DNA of 64,000 nt from Benincasa hispida (taxonomy: Eukaryota > Streptophyta > Magnoliopsida > Cucurbitales > Cucurbitaceae): positions 3,028,191 through 3,092,190 of the forward strand of contig NC_052350.1 in assembly GCF_009727055.1 (NCBI RefSeq), written 5' to 3'. Of this stretch, positions 23,014 through 35,552 are shown piece by piece. The notes beneath the pieces were generated by a model, which saw only the letters and a program-made list of their open reading frames with translations, made no database searches and was not told the origin of the DNA. The position numbers were made by a program, and so were the translations under genes. Every line of letters starts with the position of its first letter. Position 1 is the stretch's first letter.

Positions 23014-23699
23014 TAGGGATGTCCATTTAAGGAATCCGACGGGGAATGAGGGAGGGAGTGGGAATAATTTTTTCTTCCATTGACTAAATGGGGACAAGGA
23101 CGGGGATTATATTCCCCGTTCCCATCCCTCACCCAATGAATATATTGTATAATTATATTTATATAATAATAATTACTTATTATTATTATTATTAACTCAT
23201 ATTTGGTTTATAATAATAATAATAATTGTTATTATTTTAATTATTATAATAATTATTATTATTATTTTATTTATATACTCTTTACAAAAAATTGTGGTAT
23301 AAAAAGTTAGTTATTTTCTAATTTTTATTTCAACATTTTCGTACTTTAATATATTTTTGAATTATTTTAACCTTTAAGACTTTCTACCTTAAGCCATAAA
23401 TGTTGTAGTATTTAAATGGAAAACTTGTATTGTAATATCTAAATTTTAATTTTTAGAAATTATAGGATTAAATTATAATTTTACACATATAATAGTACTA
23501 TTTTTATAATGATTTTTTATACTATTTTCTTTGAATGGAAATTTTATTGGAAATAACTCATTTAAAAAGGGGGAAGGGAGAATTTTTCCCGCGAGGAACC
23601 CGATCCCCACGAATTTCGCGAGGACGGGAATGAAATAGAGGGTGAGGATGGGGATGGGGAAACTTTCCTAGTTCCCGCCCCGCCCCGTGGACATCTCTA
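23014..23699. mobile_element. Non-autonomous hAT-like element (686 bp) with 8-bp target duplication
   Basis: Starts TAGGGATGTCCA and ends TGGACATCTCTA (one mismatch between the inverted ends). It is flanked by 8-bp direct repeats AGCCTAAG (23006-23013) and ATCCTAAG (23700-23707), 7 of 8 matching. TAGGG-type ends with 8-bp duplications are the hAT signature. The subterminal parts are rich in GGGGAT/ATCCCC strings, the middle in AAT/ATT microsatellite. No transposase frame. Confidence 0.78.
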
Positions 23700-23931
23700 A
23701 TCCTAAGCCCAAAGGTATTTGACAAGCAATCTTGGGTCTATGCGTCTTCAAATAGAAAAGTCAAACCCTCGAGTCCGAGGTTGACTACTCAAACTTGTTC
23801 CGCTTCACCAAAGAGGAAATGATCGAATCGAGTTCAACTTCTAACACCATGCAACCTTAAGTCCCATACCAATTTTGATGCCACCAATATTGCACATATC
23901 CCAAGCGAATGTTAAAGAGTGGACCTTGTAA

Positions 23932-25712
23932 CTGAAGGAATAGAATTCTATAGTGGAAGCGCATGAAAACATGTATCAATGCAATTCATTTTTGAAACAA
24001 TGAAAAACAGAGAAAACACATGATATACAGGATAAACATATTTAATCTACAACATGCTTTTAGTTATAGGGATGAGAAGAACTTGCCCTTGAAGACTTTC
24101 TTCTTGATGTTCCTCTCATGAAAACGTCACGAACCAAAATAGCACCAACGATAAGCTCCTTTCCCATTTAGTCAAGAACAAAAAGGACACTACCACTTAG
24201 AAAATCTTGCTATTCCCAAGTAAGGAATTAGATTGTGGGATCTTGCTTGTTTTTAAAGTGACAAGGAAAATACTGAGGAAAAAGGTTGAGAGGTTGAAAA
24301 AGAGTTCTTTTTTGTTCTTTCTTTCTGTCTTTCTGTAGCACTGACAGAATGAAGGAATTCATCCAAAGAAATACATGAAAGGGCGTTAACTCTCCCTCCA
24401 CGTCATGCAGGGGAGTTACTTCTTAAAAAAAATTAATTTAATTTAAATCAAATTTTCAAATTCAATTTTAATTAAATTAATATAATACTTAATTAATCTC
24501 GTTAATTATTTGTAATTTTATTTAAATATCACATATTTAATTAAACATGCATTTAAATTATATTCAAATGCATGACTCTCTCATAACCTATGGTTTAAAT
24601 ACGAATCTCATTCATGTTAATTTTAACATATAGTTTTTATAGGATTCTCATTCATATAATAAATATTTCTTATTCAAATATATTCTCATCTTAAATCATA
24701 TTTATAATTAACTATATATTATAGTGTAACATTATACGTTATATTCTATATTAACTCACATTAATATAAATTATACCTTTATTTCCTTTGAATAATTTGA
24801 ACAATTTAAATTATTCCAAAAACATTTGTTTATTGTGTTTATCCTTAGTGATCTGATGAACCTACATATTAGAAGCTTCAATGATACAAGATTAAATAAT
24901 TGAACTCTTTAATTAAATTAATCAACATTTATTAACTGTAGGTCACTCCACTAAAGACTCATAAGTACAATATTCGCATAGTAATGTCATATAACCAACC
25001 AACAGTAAGTCAACCATTCACGAATCGCTCATAATTACAACTGGGTCAAATTACCTTTTTACCTCTATAATTACATCTAACACTTTAAGTATCACTGTCT
25101 CCTCTAATGAACAAACCGTTTATAGTCCAACTATGAGCTAATCCCTCATGGGCCCATGAGAGGGTGAGACCTCATTGTCCAAGATCCGAAATCAACCTTA
25201 AGGGAGCAATTCATCTACTTACCCAAAAATGAGAATGAGTGAGTTTCATATTATACAATTATGTTCCCAACTCCCTACTCGGACAAATCCCCAAGATGGT
25301 AGGCATATCGAGTCGACGAATATGACCACTCTCACCCTTACAGATCAAATAACTACCGTCATAGACAAGAGTTCACAACTCACTCATGATTGAGGTTGAG
25401 TCACCTATGGTCATCCTATGAAATGCTAATATCTTCAATTAACAGCGTTATAATAAAAGACTAATCATTTCGCGGTTCGGCCTTATACAAACTCTTTGTA
25501 TAGGAACCCCACTCATATGTCTTCAAATGAAAGATCGGGATCAAATTGTTTGTAACATTTTACAACTCTTGTAACAATTACAAAATAGGTCGTATCTATA
25601 GTGTCACCAAGATAAGGCACCCAACCTTAGCTATATACTACAAACCATGTAGGTTATTACTTAAACATAATCCACCCGTATGTCAATTACATACATGTTT
25701 AAATTAATAAAA
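23932..25712 (-). mobile_element. Diverged LTR of the ~2 kb LTR family, truncated
   Basis: The block 24900-25700 aligns by eye with 1950-2830 and, in reverse, with 28440-29340, sharing the stretch around ACTGTAGGTCACTCCACTAAAGAC. The plus-strand left end TGAAGGAATAG matches the end of the LTR at 963. At about 25712 similarity stops before the expected TGTTGGG start, so it is truncated. It is older and more AT-rich than the other three copies and lacks an evident ACGATCG array. Confidence 0.6.
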
Positions 25713-26114
25713 TTTTCAGTTTTGTATCTAATAGACTTTTAACCTATTTTGCATACTTTTTAAGAGTGTATATATATATATATCAAACGTAAAATTGAAA
25801 GTTTAAGATTTTATTAGACCTAAAATTTAATTTTACATCTAACAAATCAACTATCAAATAATCTTTTTTTAAAATAATCAAATTTATCATGAGTCTAATT
25901 AGAAACAATGTTTATATTTTATGAACTTATTAAATACAAAATTGAAAGTTTACGAACATAGTAGGCACTTCTAAAACTTTATACCCTAGATATACATAAA
26001 TCTAATAGTTTAGGGACTACATTTTTAACTTAATATAGGATAGTTACAATTCAACTTGTTTGTAGTTATTTAGTTATTACATTTATACATTTGCATCATC
26101 ATAGTGATAAATCT
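25713..26114. other. AT-rich spacer
   Basis: AT-rich sequence with an (AT)n tract at about 25766-25782. I see no gene or recognisable repeat. Confidence 0.4.
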
Positions 26115-26285
26115 AGGGTTTATGGGAATGAGTTCAATCCAAGGTGTCCAACTACGTAGGATTTGATATCCTAAAAATTGACTTAACATCCAAATATTGT
26201 AAAGTCAAGTGGGTTATCCTATGAGATTAGTCTATATACACACAAGCCGGCTCAGACATTCACAAATAGAAAAAAAAAAAAAAAA
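26115..26285 (+). mobile_element. Au-type SINE, 5' truncated
   Basis: B-box-like GAGTTCAATCC, then the body GTAGGATTTGATATCCTA and the 3' part up to ACATTCACA and a poly(A) run. It parallels the better preserved copy at 49030-49252. Known as Au SINEs, widespread in flowering plants. Confidence 0.6.
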
Positions 26286-26596
26286 TCCCACCACGTACAC
26301 GTTACATAAAATTAAATTCGATTCACAAGCACTTGCATACTATGGATTTTTGGTTAAAATAGTCCTGATATTTTGAAGTTTGTTTAGTTTTAGTCCAATT
26401 CTTCCCATTGTCCAATTTTAGCTTTTGTAAATTTTAAATTTAGCCCCCCGCTCTTAGTTTATTGTTGATTATTACATTTTTACTATAAATTTTGAAAATG
26501 TACTTGCATACTGTATTTCTTTATATGAAAATTATTTAACCAATTTTGCTAAAAATTAAATTCGAGCAATTAAATTTAAGATTTATTAAAATTATA

Positions 26597-27010
26597 GCAA
26601 ATATCAATTTATGCCTTTGAACTTTGGTAGTTGTATCAGTTTAAACCCTAAAACTAATTATTTTGTCAATTTAGATCCTGAGCTTTCATAGATGTATCAA
26701 TTTAAACCCCAAACTAATAATTATATCAATTTAAACCTTGAATTTCATAAGTGTATCGATTGAAATTCTCTAATATATTTTATTTGGACACACTTATAAA
26801 AGTTTGGGCCTTAAGTTGATATATTTATGAAAGTTTAAGGTTTAAATTGATATGCTTATGAAAGTTAAAGGTTTAAATTGGTACCATTATTAGTTTGGGG
26901 TTTAAATTGATGCTATACAAAAAATTCAGGGTTTAAATTGTTACAACTATTAGTTTAGAGTTTAAATTGATACATCTCTAAAGTTCAAGAGTATAAATTG
27001 ATATTTGCCC
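26597..27010. repeat. Imperfect inverted repeat (about 410 bp)
   Basis: Left arm from GCAAATATCAATTTATGCC and right arm ending TATAAATTGATATTTGCCC are reverse complements. Within both arms a unit of the type TCAATTTAAACC-TGAA recurs at intervals of about 40 bp. It would fold into a long hairpin and looks like a foldback/MITE-type repeat. Confidence 0.6.
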
Positions 27011-27089
27011 TTAAAATTATGTAGTTTTCAACCATTGAGAATATAGAAATTTAAAAATGGAATAAAATTCAAAGTATATAATGAAGATG

Positions 27090-27407
27090 TGTATTATGAA
27101 TATTATAATAAGAAAAATATGCTCAACTTGGTGTCCCAAAGACCATGTGTCACTATTCATGTTGTCCATGTGCCTTGTAGTAATTCATGTTTGGTGTCAA
27201 TGTAAGTTCATATCCTACTTGTCATTTTTCCTACAAATAGTAGTCTTTGGTGGATCTTAAAATGATATACCCATTGGTGAGAAATCCACACCAAATTCCA
27301 CTAAAAAATTTATATTGTCCAATTTTATAATTCTAGTTTTTATTTATTTATTATTATTATATTATATTTTTCATATTCGTATTTCTGTTGTGTTCCTCAA
27401 TTTCATA
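27090..27407 (+). mobile_element. 5' LTR of copia element (host B), 318 bp
   Basis: Matches 36979-37333 over nearly its whole length: both contain TTATGAATATTATAATAAG, the CATGTGTCAC-ATTCA block and the ATACCCATTGGTGAGAAATC block. The left flank AGATG (27085-27089) pairs with AGAGG after the 3' LTR (4 of 5). A primer-site-like TTATCAGCACGAG follows at about 27412. Confidence 0.82.
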
Positions 27408-28263
27408 CCATGTTATCAGCACGAGCTCCTATCGTTTTCTCTGCTAATGGTAGGTCCTAAATGTATGTCGGTTTTCCTTGTTCGTTATAATTAATAAATT
27501 AAATGTTATTTTGCGTATTTATTACATATTAAATTTATAATATGAATATAATATTTTGTGATAGTGTTGCCATGAAAAACCTTACAAAATTAGACTTCGC
27601 AGCCCTTGACATTAATGGCAATAATTATTTGTCATGAATGTTCGATACCGAAATTCACTGGGATGCTATGAACTTGGGAGAAACAATGGAGAAGGAAATA
27701 CAACATCCAATCAGGACAAAGCAAAAACTATGATTTTCCTTCATCATCATCTCCATGGGGGATTGAAAATAGAGTATCTTACAATAAAAGATCCTTGTAT
27801 CTTGTAGAAAAATCTGAAATAGAGGTGTATGATCATAAAAAAAATAGTTATTCTTCCTAAAACTCGTTATGAGTGATTGCACTTGAGGCTACAATATCTC
27901 AAATCAGTAAGTGATTACAACTCCGCATTATTTAAAATAAGTCCAAAATTGTTGTTATGTGGAGAGAAATTTACTGATGTCGATATGTTAGAGAAACATT
28001 TTCTATATTTCATGTCCCAAATATGCTCCTACAGCAACAATATCGAGAGAAATGTTTTAAATAGTATTCTGAATTGATTTCATGTCTTCTCATGGCCGAA
28101 CAAAATAACGAGTTATTGATGAAAAGTCATGAATCTCAACCAACTAGAACACCATTCCCTGGAGTGAATGCTGTGAATTTTAATAATAATTGTGGTCAAG
28201 GTTGTGGTCGCGGTCGATGTCGTGACCGTGGCAGAAGAAGAAATAATTATTATTTTCGTAATG

Positions 28264-30269
28264 TGTTGGGATTGATGCATTAAATCTCGTAAGGTCCTAT
28301 AGTTTGTAAACCTTGTATGAACAAACTTATATGTGATTAATTATATTTGATATTTTATTCACTTTGTCTATGAAATATGTGATATTTTAGTTGCATTAAC
28401 CACAAACTAATATACTACCATCCAAGGTTATCGTTGTAATTTAAATATGTATGTGGAGACATATAGGTGGATAATGTTTAAGTGATAACCTAAATGGTCT
28501 GTAGTATATGGATAAGGTTGGGTACCTTATCCTGGTAACACTACGAGTATAGCCCGCTTTGTAGGTATTACAGATGTTGTAAAGTACTACAAATGATCTG
28601 ATCCTGATCATTCATGTATTAGTCATGTGAGCGAGAATATTCTATACAAAAAAGTTTGTATAAGATCGCACCACAAAATGTTTAGTCTCATTATATAACG
28701 TTGTTTACAATAGAGGCTTTCATTTCACTAGGATGACCAGAGGTAACATAACTTTAATCCTAAATAAGTTGTGAACTCCTGTCTATGAGGGCGGTTCTTT
28801 GATTTGTATGGGTGAGAGTGGCCAGATTGTCGACTCAACAAGCCTACCATTTTGGGGATTCATCTGATTGAGGAGCTGGGAACTCAACTACACAAGATGG
28901 AATTCACTTCTTCCCCGATGTAAGGGTAAGTAGATAAATTGCTCCCTTAAGGGCTAATTCCGGGTCTTGAACAATGTGGCATCACACCATCTCTTGCCCT
29001 GGGAGGGGTTTAGTCATAGTGGGACTATGATCTATTATTTATTAGAGGAATCAGTGGTACTTAAGAAGTTAAATGTAACTATAAGGGTAAAACGATAATT
29101 TGGTCCAGCTGTACTTACGAGCAATTTGTAAAGGGTTATCGTACTGTTAATTGGTTGTATCCAATGGACAGAAATATATCTGTAGTGCGAAGAGTGCAGC
29201 TGTCGGTCTTTAGTGGAGTGCTCGACAGTTAACGGATGCTGGATAATGTAATTAAGGAGTATAATTAATTATTCACGTACCGTTGGAGTTTCAAGCTACA
29301 TGTCCATAAGGTCCCCTTGGTAGCTCAAAAGGATTTAGTTGAGAATTAGTTTATGGGTTAATTTGAATTGTTCAAATTAATAAGAGATAATTTAATTATA
29401 TATGATATAATTAAATTGATTTAATTATATATGATATAATTGACACAATGTATTTGATACATTATAGTTTAATTGGTGGAATAAATATTTGAATGTGATT
29501 CAAATATTTTTTTTTTATATGAATGAGATTCATAGTTATTAAATTTAATATAAATATGATTTATATTAAATGCCATAAAATAGAGAAAATAACTATAATT
29601 ATGTTGTATGTGATGTAATATTAAAACTATAGGTTATAAATATAATATGGTAAGTTGGTTATCGTATTTATTTATATTATTAATTATTTGGATAATTAAT
29701 CCTTTTTTTCTCTAACCACCTTAGTAGGAGGTTAGTTGGTTTTTTGTGGCAAAATGGAATAAATAAAATATGATTTTATTATTCCATGTCCATGATACAT
29801 GAATTGTGAAAAAATTTATACGATAGATTGAGAGAGTCTATACGATAGACTCTTTGTCTATAATTGAAGCAAAAAGCTATACGATAGTCTTCTTCTTCCT
29901 CAATCGTCTTCCTCCTCCAAACTCCTTACTCCTTCACAACCAAAATAGCCAGAGCCTACCACAACTAGGTTCTCACCCCAAGAATACCAAGGTCACCAAG
30001 TGGTAGTGTTTTCACATTTTTTGTTCGTTCTTCTTGTTGTTTGGAGAGTTCGTGACTGTTCGAGTAGTTCATGACAGTTCAAGGGATTTATGTGAAGAAG
30101 AGTTCTTCAAAGGCATAATTACTTGAACCCTTTTGTTGTTCAAAAGCATGCTGTAATTTTTAATCAAGATACATAATCTGTATATTTTACTGTAAATGTT
30201 TGTTTTCAGTCAAAATGAGATTTTGACGATCCGCGTCCGCTCATGGATCTTGTAAATCGATTTCCTCCA
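28264..30269 (+). mobile_element. Solo LTR (2,006 bp) nested in copia gag (host B)
   Basis: Starts TGTTGGGATTGATGC and ends TTTCCTCCA, flanked by TAATG (28259-28263) and TAGTG (30270-30274), 4 of 5 matching. The gag sequence on the two sides rejoins, as judged from the uninterrupted minus-strand copy around 4195-4255. Same family as 963-2908 and 4684-6888. A short ACGATAG motif cluster is at 29815-29900, in the same relative place as the arrays of the other copies. Confidence 0.83.
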
Positions 30270-32838
30270 TAGTGTTCATTCCAATAATTTGAATTTTAAA
30301 AGAATCACAAAAAATGATGATTACAAAAGAAAAGCTCCACAAGATAAAAGTTCAAAGAATGTTGAAAATAAATGCTTCCGATGCAGAATGACTGAGCATT
30401 GGTCACGTACCTGTTGTACGTCAAAATACTTGACCTCTATCAAGCCTCCTTGGAGGAAAAAGAGAAAAATATGGAAGCAAATTTTACATACCAGGATAAT
30501 GACATATTTGACCCATCCCACATGACAAATTTGGATGTAGCGGACTTCTTCGAATCTCCTGAAGAAAAGATTGGCACAGTTGGTGACACATCAAGTATTT
30601 CTGTTGACTTTGAGAATATCTAGACTTAATGCTGTTGTTTTCTTTATCTTTATGTTTTTTTTTAATAACTTCTGTATATTTTAAATGTTGTTTTTTTTAT
30701 TGTAATTATTTTCTTTTATTGAAGAAACATAGATCATTTTCATATGTTGGGTGTTTCAAAAATTAGCAAAGAATATCTATGTTTGGCAGATAGTGCAACT
30801 ACATATATAATACTTACAAATAAAAAAATACTTTTCCAAATTGACAATGCTGAAAGCAAAAGTAAATACAATATCATATTTTGTAAACTTGATCGAAGGT
30901 TTTGGAAAAGCAAATATTATTTTGCCTAGAGGAACAAAATTTACAATTGACAATGCATTGTTCTCTAGTCAATTAAAGAGAAATCTTCTAAGTTTTAAAG
31001 ATTACATTGCAATGGTTATCATATTGAGACCGATAGCAAGAATAATGTGAAATATCTATATATCATATCCATTGTCTCAAATGAAAAATGTATATTGGAA
31101 GAGTTGTCTGCTTTATCTTCTGGATTGTATTATACTCATATACGAGTAATTAAAACATATGCAACAATGAATTTGAAGTTCATGAATCCAGACATATTTA
31201 CAATTTGGCATGACTGATTGGGTCATCCAGGATCTATAATGATGAGGAGAATTATTGGGAATTCAAATGAACACCCATTGAAGAACCAGAAGATTATTCA
31301 ATCTAATGAATTATCATGTGATGCTTGCTCTCAATGAAAATTAATAATTATACCATCATCAGCTAAAGTTGGGACTGAATAACTTGTATTTTTAGAACGA
31401 ATTCATGGTGATATAGGTGGACCCATTAACCCATCAAGTGGACTATTTAAATATGTTATGGTATTAATAGATGCATCCAGCATATGGTTACACATGTGCT
31501 TATTATCAGGTCGAAATCTTGCACTTGTACGATTACTTGCTCAAATAATTAAGTTAGGAGCACAATTTCCTGATTATATAATTAAGATCATTTGTCTTGA
31601 TAATACTGGTAAATTTACATCCCAAGTTTTTTTATAATTATTGTATGTCAATTAAGACAAGTGTTGAACATCTTGTAGCTCATGTTTATACACAAAATGG
31701 TTTAGCTTAATCATTTATAAAACCTTTACAATTAATTGCAAGACCATTACTTATGAGAGCAAGTTTCCTTCATTTGTATGGGGATATGCTATTTTGCATG
31801 CAGCGTCACTTGGTACGCATAAGGCCAATAGCTTATCATAAGTACTCGTTACAATCATAAGTACTGAGAATTTTTGGATGTGCAGTATATGTTCCTATTG
31901 CTCCACTACAACGCACTAAGATGGGTCTTCAAAAGAGGTTAGAAATATATGTTGGATATGATTCCCCATCAATTATTAAATATCTTGAGCCCTTAAAGGG
32001 TGATGTATTTACTGCACGATTCACTGATTGTCATTTTAATGAGACAAATTTTCCAACATTAGGGGGAGGAATTAAGAAGTTGTAAAAAGAAATTACATGG
32101 AATGCATCGTTATTATCTCATTTAGATCCACGTACAGATCAATGTGAACTTGAAGTTTAGGGAAAAAAAATTCATTTGCAAAATATAGCAAATTAATTAC
32201 CAGATGCATTTATAGATTCAAAGAAAGTAACTAAGTCACATATATCAGCTGCAAATGTTCCATAAAAAATTGATATCCCAACACAACAAGTTATCACTAA
32301 TGAGTCTGAAACACGCCAGAAGCGTGGTAGACCAGTGAGTTCCAAAAATAAAAATCCTCGAAAATGAAAAATAATTAATAATGAAAAAGACTTAGTTGAG
32401 GATGTAAATACCCATAAAAAAATCCTCGACATGACTAGTGAGAAAGGTGAAATACTTAAAGACAATAATGAAATTTCAATAAACTATGTCATTACAGGAA
32501 AAAGATGGAATCGAACTAATGTAATTATTGACAACATTTTTGCATATAATATTGCTTTTGATATTATATCTGAAAATGATGATCTTGAACCAAAATCTGT
32601 TGAAGAATGTCAACATAAAAAAGATTGGCTTTAGTGGAAATAAGCAATCGAGACAGAACTAAACTCACTTTCAAAACGTCAGGTTTTTGGGCCAGTAGTC
32701 TGAACACCAGAAGGTGTTTAACCTGTGGGATACAAATAGGTATTTTTTAGGAAAAGAAATGAAAATAATGAGGTCACAATATATAAAGCAAGACTGGTTG
32801 TACAAGGTTTTCCACAAAGACTTGATATTGATTGTAAT

Positions 32839-35552
32839 GACCCAAGTTTAGAAGGGGTACATGAATGAACGGATATCACATCTGAATGAGAGGGATCCTG
32901 AGGACATGAAAGTATGGTTAAGAAAGGCTTAAAAGAATTGAAAGTTACTACCTATACCAACAAGGTGCACCTTCCTTTTCGGTGGCTCAATCATAAGAAC
33001 TCTAATCAGATATCACATCTGAATGAGAGAGATCCTGAAGACATGAAAGTATGGTTAAAAAAGGCTTAAAAGAATTGAAATTTACTACCTACACCAACAA
33101 GGTGCACCTTCCTTTTCGGTGGCTCAATCATAGAGCAATCCTATGTTGGGGTTGGGAATTTTCCTAGGATGCATGTGAGTGAGGACAAAATATGCTGAAA
33201 GGACCCGTGTTGGTTTATGGGGATAACTTTTACTTCTCAAATTATTAAAACAATGGGAGTTGCAAATGATAATGTCATGGATTGCAAATTATTAATTTCC
33301 AACTTTTACATGGATTGCGATGAAATAATAATGTCATAACTGGTAGAAATACAAGTTATTAAAGCTCAAATTATTAAAACAATGGGAGTTGCAAATATAT
33401 TGAACTTTCGGTAATTATCAGACGACGCAACAGGGTATGGAAATTAATGTTGCCCATCCACGCAATCATTAGTGAGAAGAATTGCTTTTCCTAATAAGTT
33501 TATAAATAAGAAGAAATTAATTTTCGGGGAGGTCGAGAGGCTGCCGGAAATAGCAAGAAAGAGAGACAATCATTTTGTCTTATGTATGCTTCATTCATCA
33601 TTTGGAGTACTTGAGAGAGTAGTCTGAAGACAGAATCTAGACTTAAGAGAGTCGGATTAGATCGCATGAGCAAGAGTAGAGACTTAGAAATAAGTTCTAT
33701 CTGCTACATTCCATACACATTGCATGCATCATAGAAATAGAAAATGTGGCATTATGCATTGAGAAATGTAGTGCGTAATATTTGTGTATAGCATGATCGC
33801 ATGACTTGTATAAAATCTTAAGAAATGCTAGCTAAATCTCTTATCAACCCCTTCATCACATACTTGTTACAACACCACCCCTTTCATCGCTCCGCATTTA
33901 ATTCCATCGCATTAGAAAATCTAAGTTAAATCACCATCTACTTCTTTGTCACCATCGCAATAGGATCAGAGAGTCCGTCGCATATCTATTTAGTAATCCC
34001 TGTGTTCGACCCTGGACTTACTAGAACCCTAAGAAGGCTTATACTTGGGCTTTGTTAGAAAAACTTGCATGATCATCGCATCCACACATCCTTACATCGC
34101 ATGATAAACCAACGCCTTATAATGCTTATGAGATTTAATGCTCAGTTTTATCTAGTCAAACCCAAGTGCAAATTTAACCAGAATTCCTGGTGAGTCCAGA
34201 GTCGAACGCAGGGATTGTTAGTAAGCGCACGATGAAACTAAAAATATGTTCTTAGCGTAAGTTAAAATGTTCAAGGGGGTGATTGGATAAGCTAACTTAA
34301 ATCTAAATATGCGATGAGAATTATGTTTAAATGAAGCAGTGTAAGTTGGATAACAGTTATGCAATAAGAGAGTTGAGAAGGATTTTTACTATCTCTTTTT
34401 AAACAACTAGATGGATTATGCAATCAAGCTATACACTCAATGTTACGACCAACACTTTTCAGTGTTCTTTACCACATTATCTTATCTCTAAGATGCATGC
34501 GATAGGTGTAATATGCAGAGAATGTACTTATTTCTAAGGAACATTTTTTATTGTTTTATGAGGTCCTAATCTAAATTCTTTCAAACTCATATTAACTTTG
34601 CTTAGAAAAATTTCTCAATTGATTCAAGCAACAAATATAAGCATGCATAAAACAAGTTAATCGCATGTTCTTCAGTTATTTAGTCGTGTTAGCTACATTC
34701 TTCTCAACCTATGAGGCGATTTAGCTACGGATTATGTTGATAAAAAAGACATATAAGATATATAACAAACATGTATTCATACTGCAGATCTGGATTTGTC
34801 AATACAAGAAATACAATACAAATACACAAAACAAAGAGAAAGGGGTAGAGAGTCAAGTCGTGGTTCGCAGTGTCTTGCTTTCTCTGACTCGTTTTACAGC
34901 TGCTTCACTTAAGCGATTGAACAATATTATCCTCTTCTCTCCCTAGAATCTTAAGCTCTAACTAAGGAATTTCTATAGAAAATTGGCAGGGCCTTCTAGC
35001 AGAATCTCTTCTCAAGGTATTATTCTCATCTCCTATGATGTATATTTTGTATGGCATTTGCATGGGTATTTATAAGCGTTCGTGAGCACTTCTTTTCTCT
35101 AACTCATGATTGCATTGATGGGGCGCACTAAATTCCATACCCTGTCGCACCGTCTACAACATGTTAGGGGTTCATTGAATCTTCAATAAAGCTTTCCTGT
35201 CAGCCACAAACGTAACTTGTGACGTGGCACCCACTGCCCATGTCATGTCATGCCTCGATGCTTGTAGCTTATGCGATCATCTTTCCGTTTCTTCTCTGGC
35301 AATTCTTGCTTGATCGCATCAATGGGTATGCAACATACGATCACACGTTCATCAGATTGCTGAAGGATATTCTGCATAGAAGTAGCGAAATTAGTCCAAA
35401 ATTTAAATATGTTATACGTTAAAAGTATGTGATTGCATGCTTTGTTTTTTTTTTTTTTTTTGTATAGATATATTGGTATAAATTATCTAAATTTCATGCC
35501 TCTGCCTTATTATTTTAAATGAAAGAGATACAATAACATGTATTTCTACAAG
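32839..35552. mobile_element. Unclassified insertion (about 2.7 kb) in the copia RT region
   Basis: RT sequence breaks off after the codons for DIDCN at about 32838 and resumes with MDVVTVYLY at about 35553. The insert has a direct duplication of about 125 bp (32876-33002 and 33010-33134), a second duplicated block (33239-33267 and 33367-33395), and an inverted pair (about 33985-34025 and 34190-34230) around ATCCCTGTGTTCGACCCTGG. No coding domain is recognisable; short frames such as 35219-35422 are unsupported. It may be a mixture of decayed LTR elements. Boundaries are good to about 15 bp. Confidence 0.5.

Noticed and set aside
35219..35422. 67-codon frame with a hydrophobic N-terminus
   Set aside because: Within the unclassified insertion in the copia RT; no support beyond being open.
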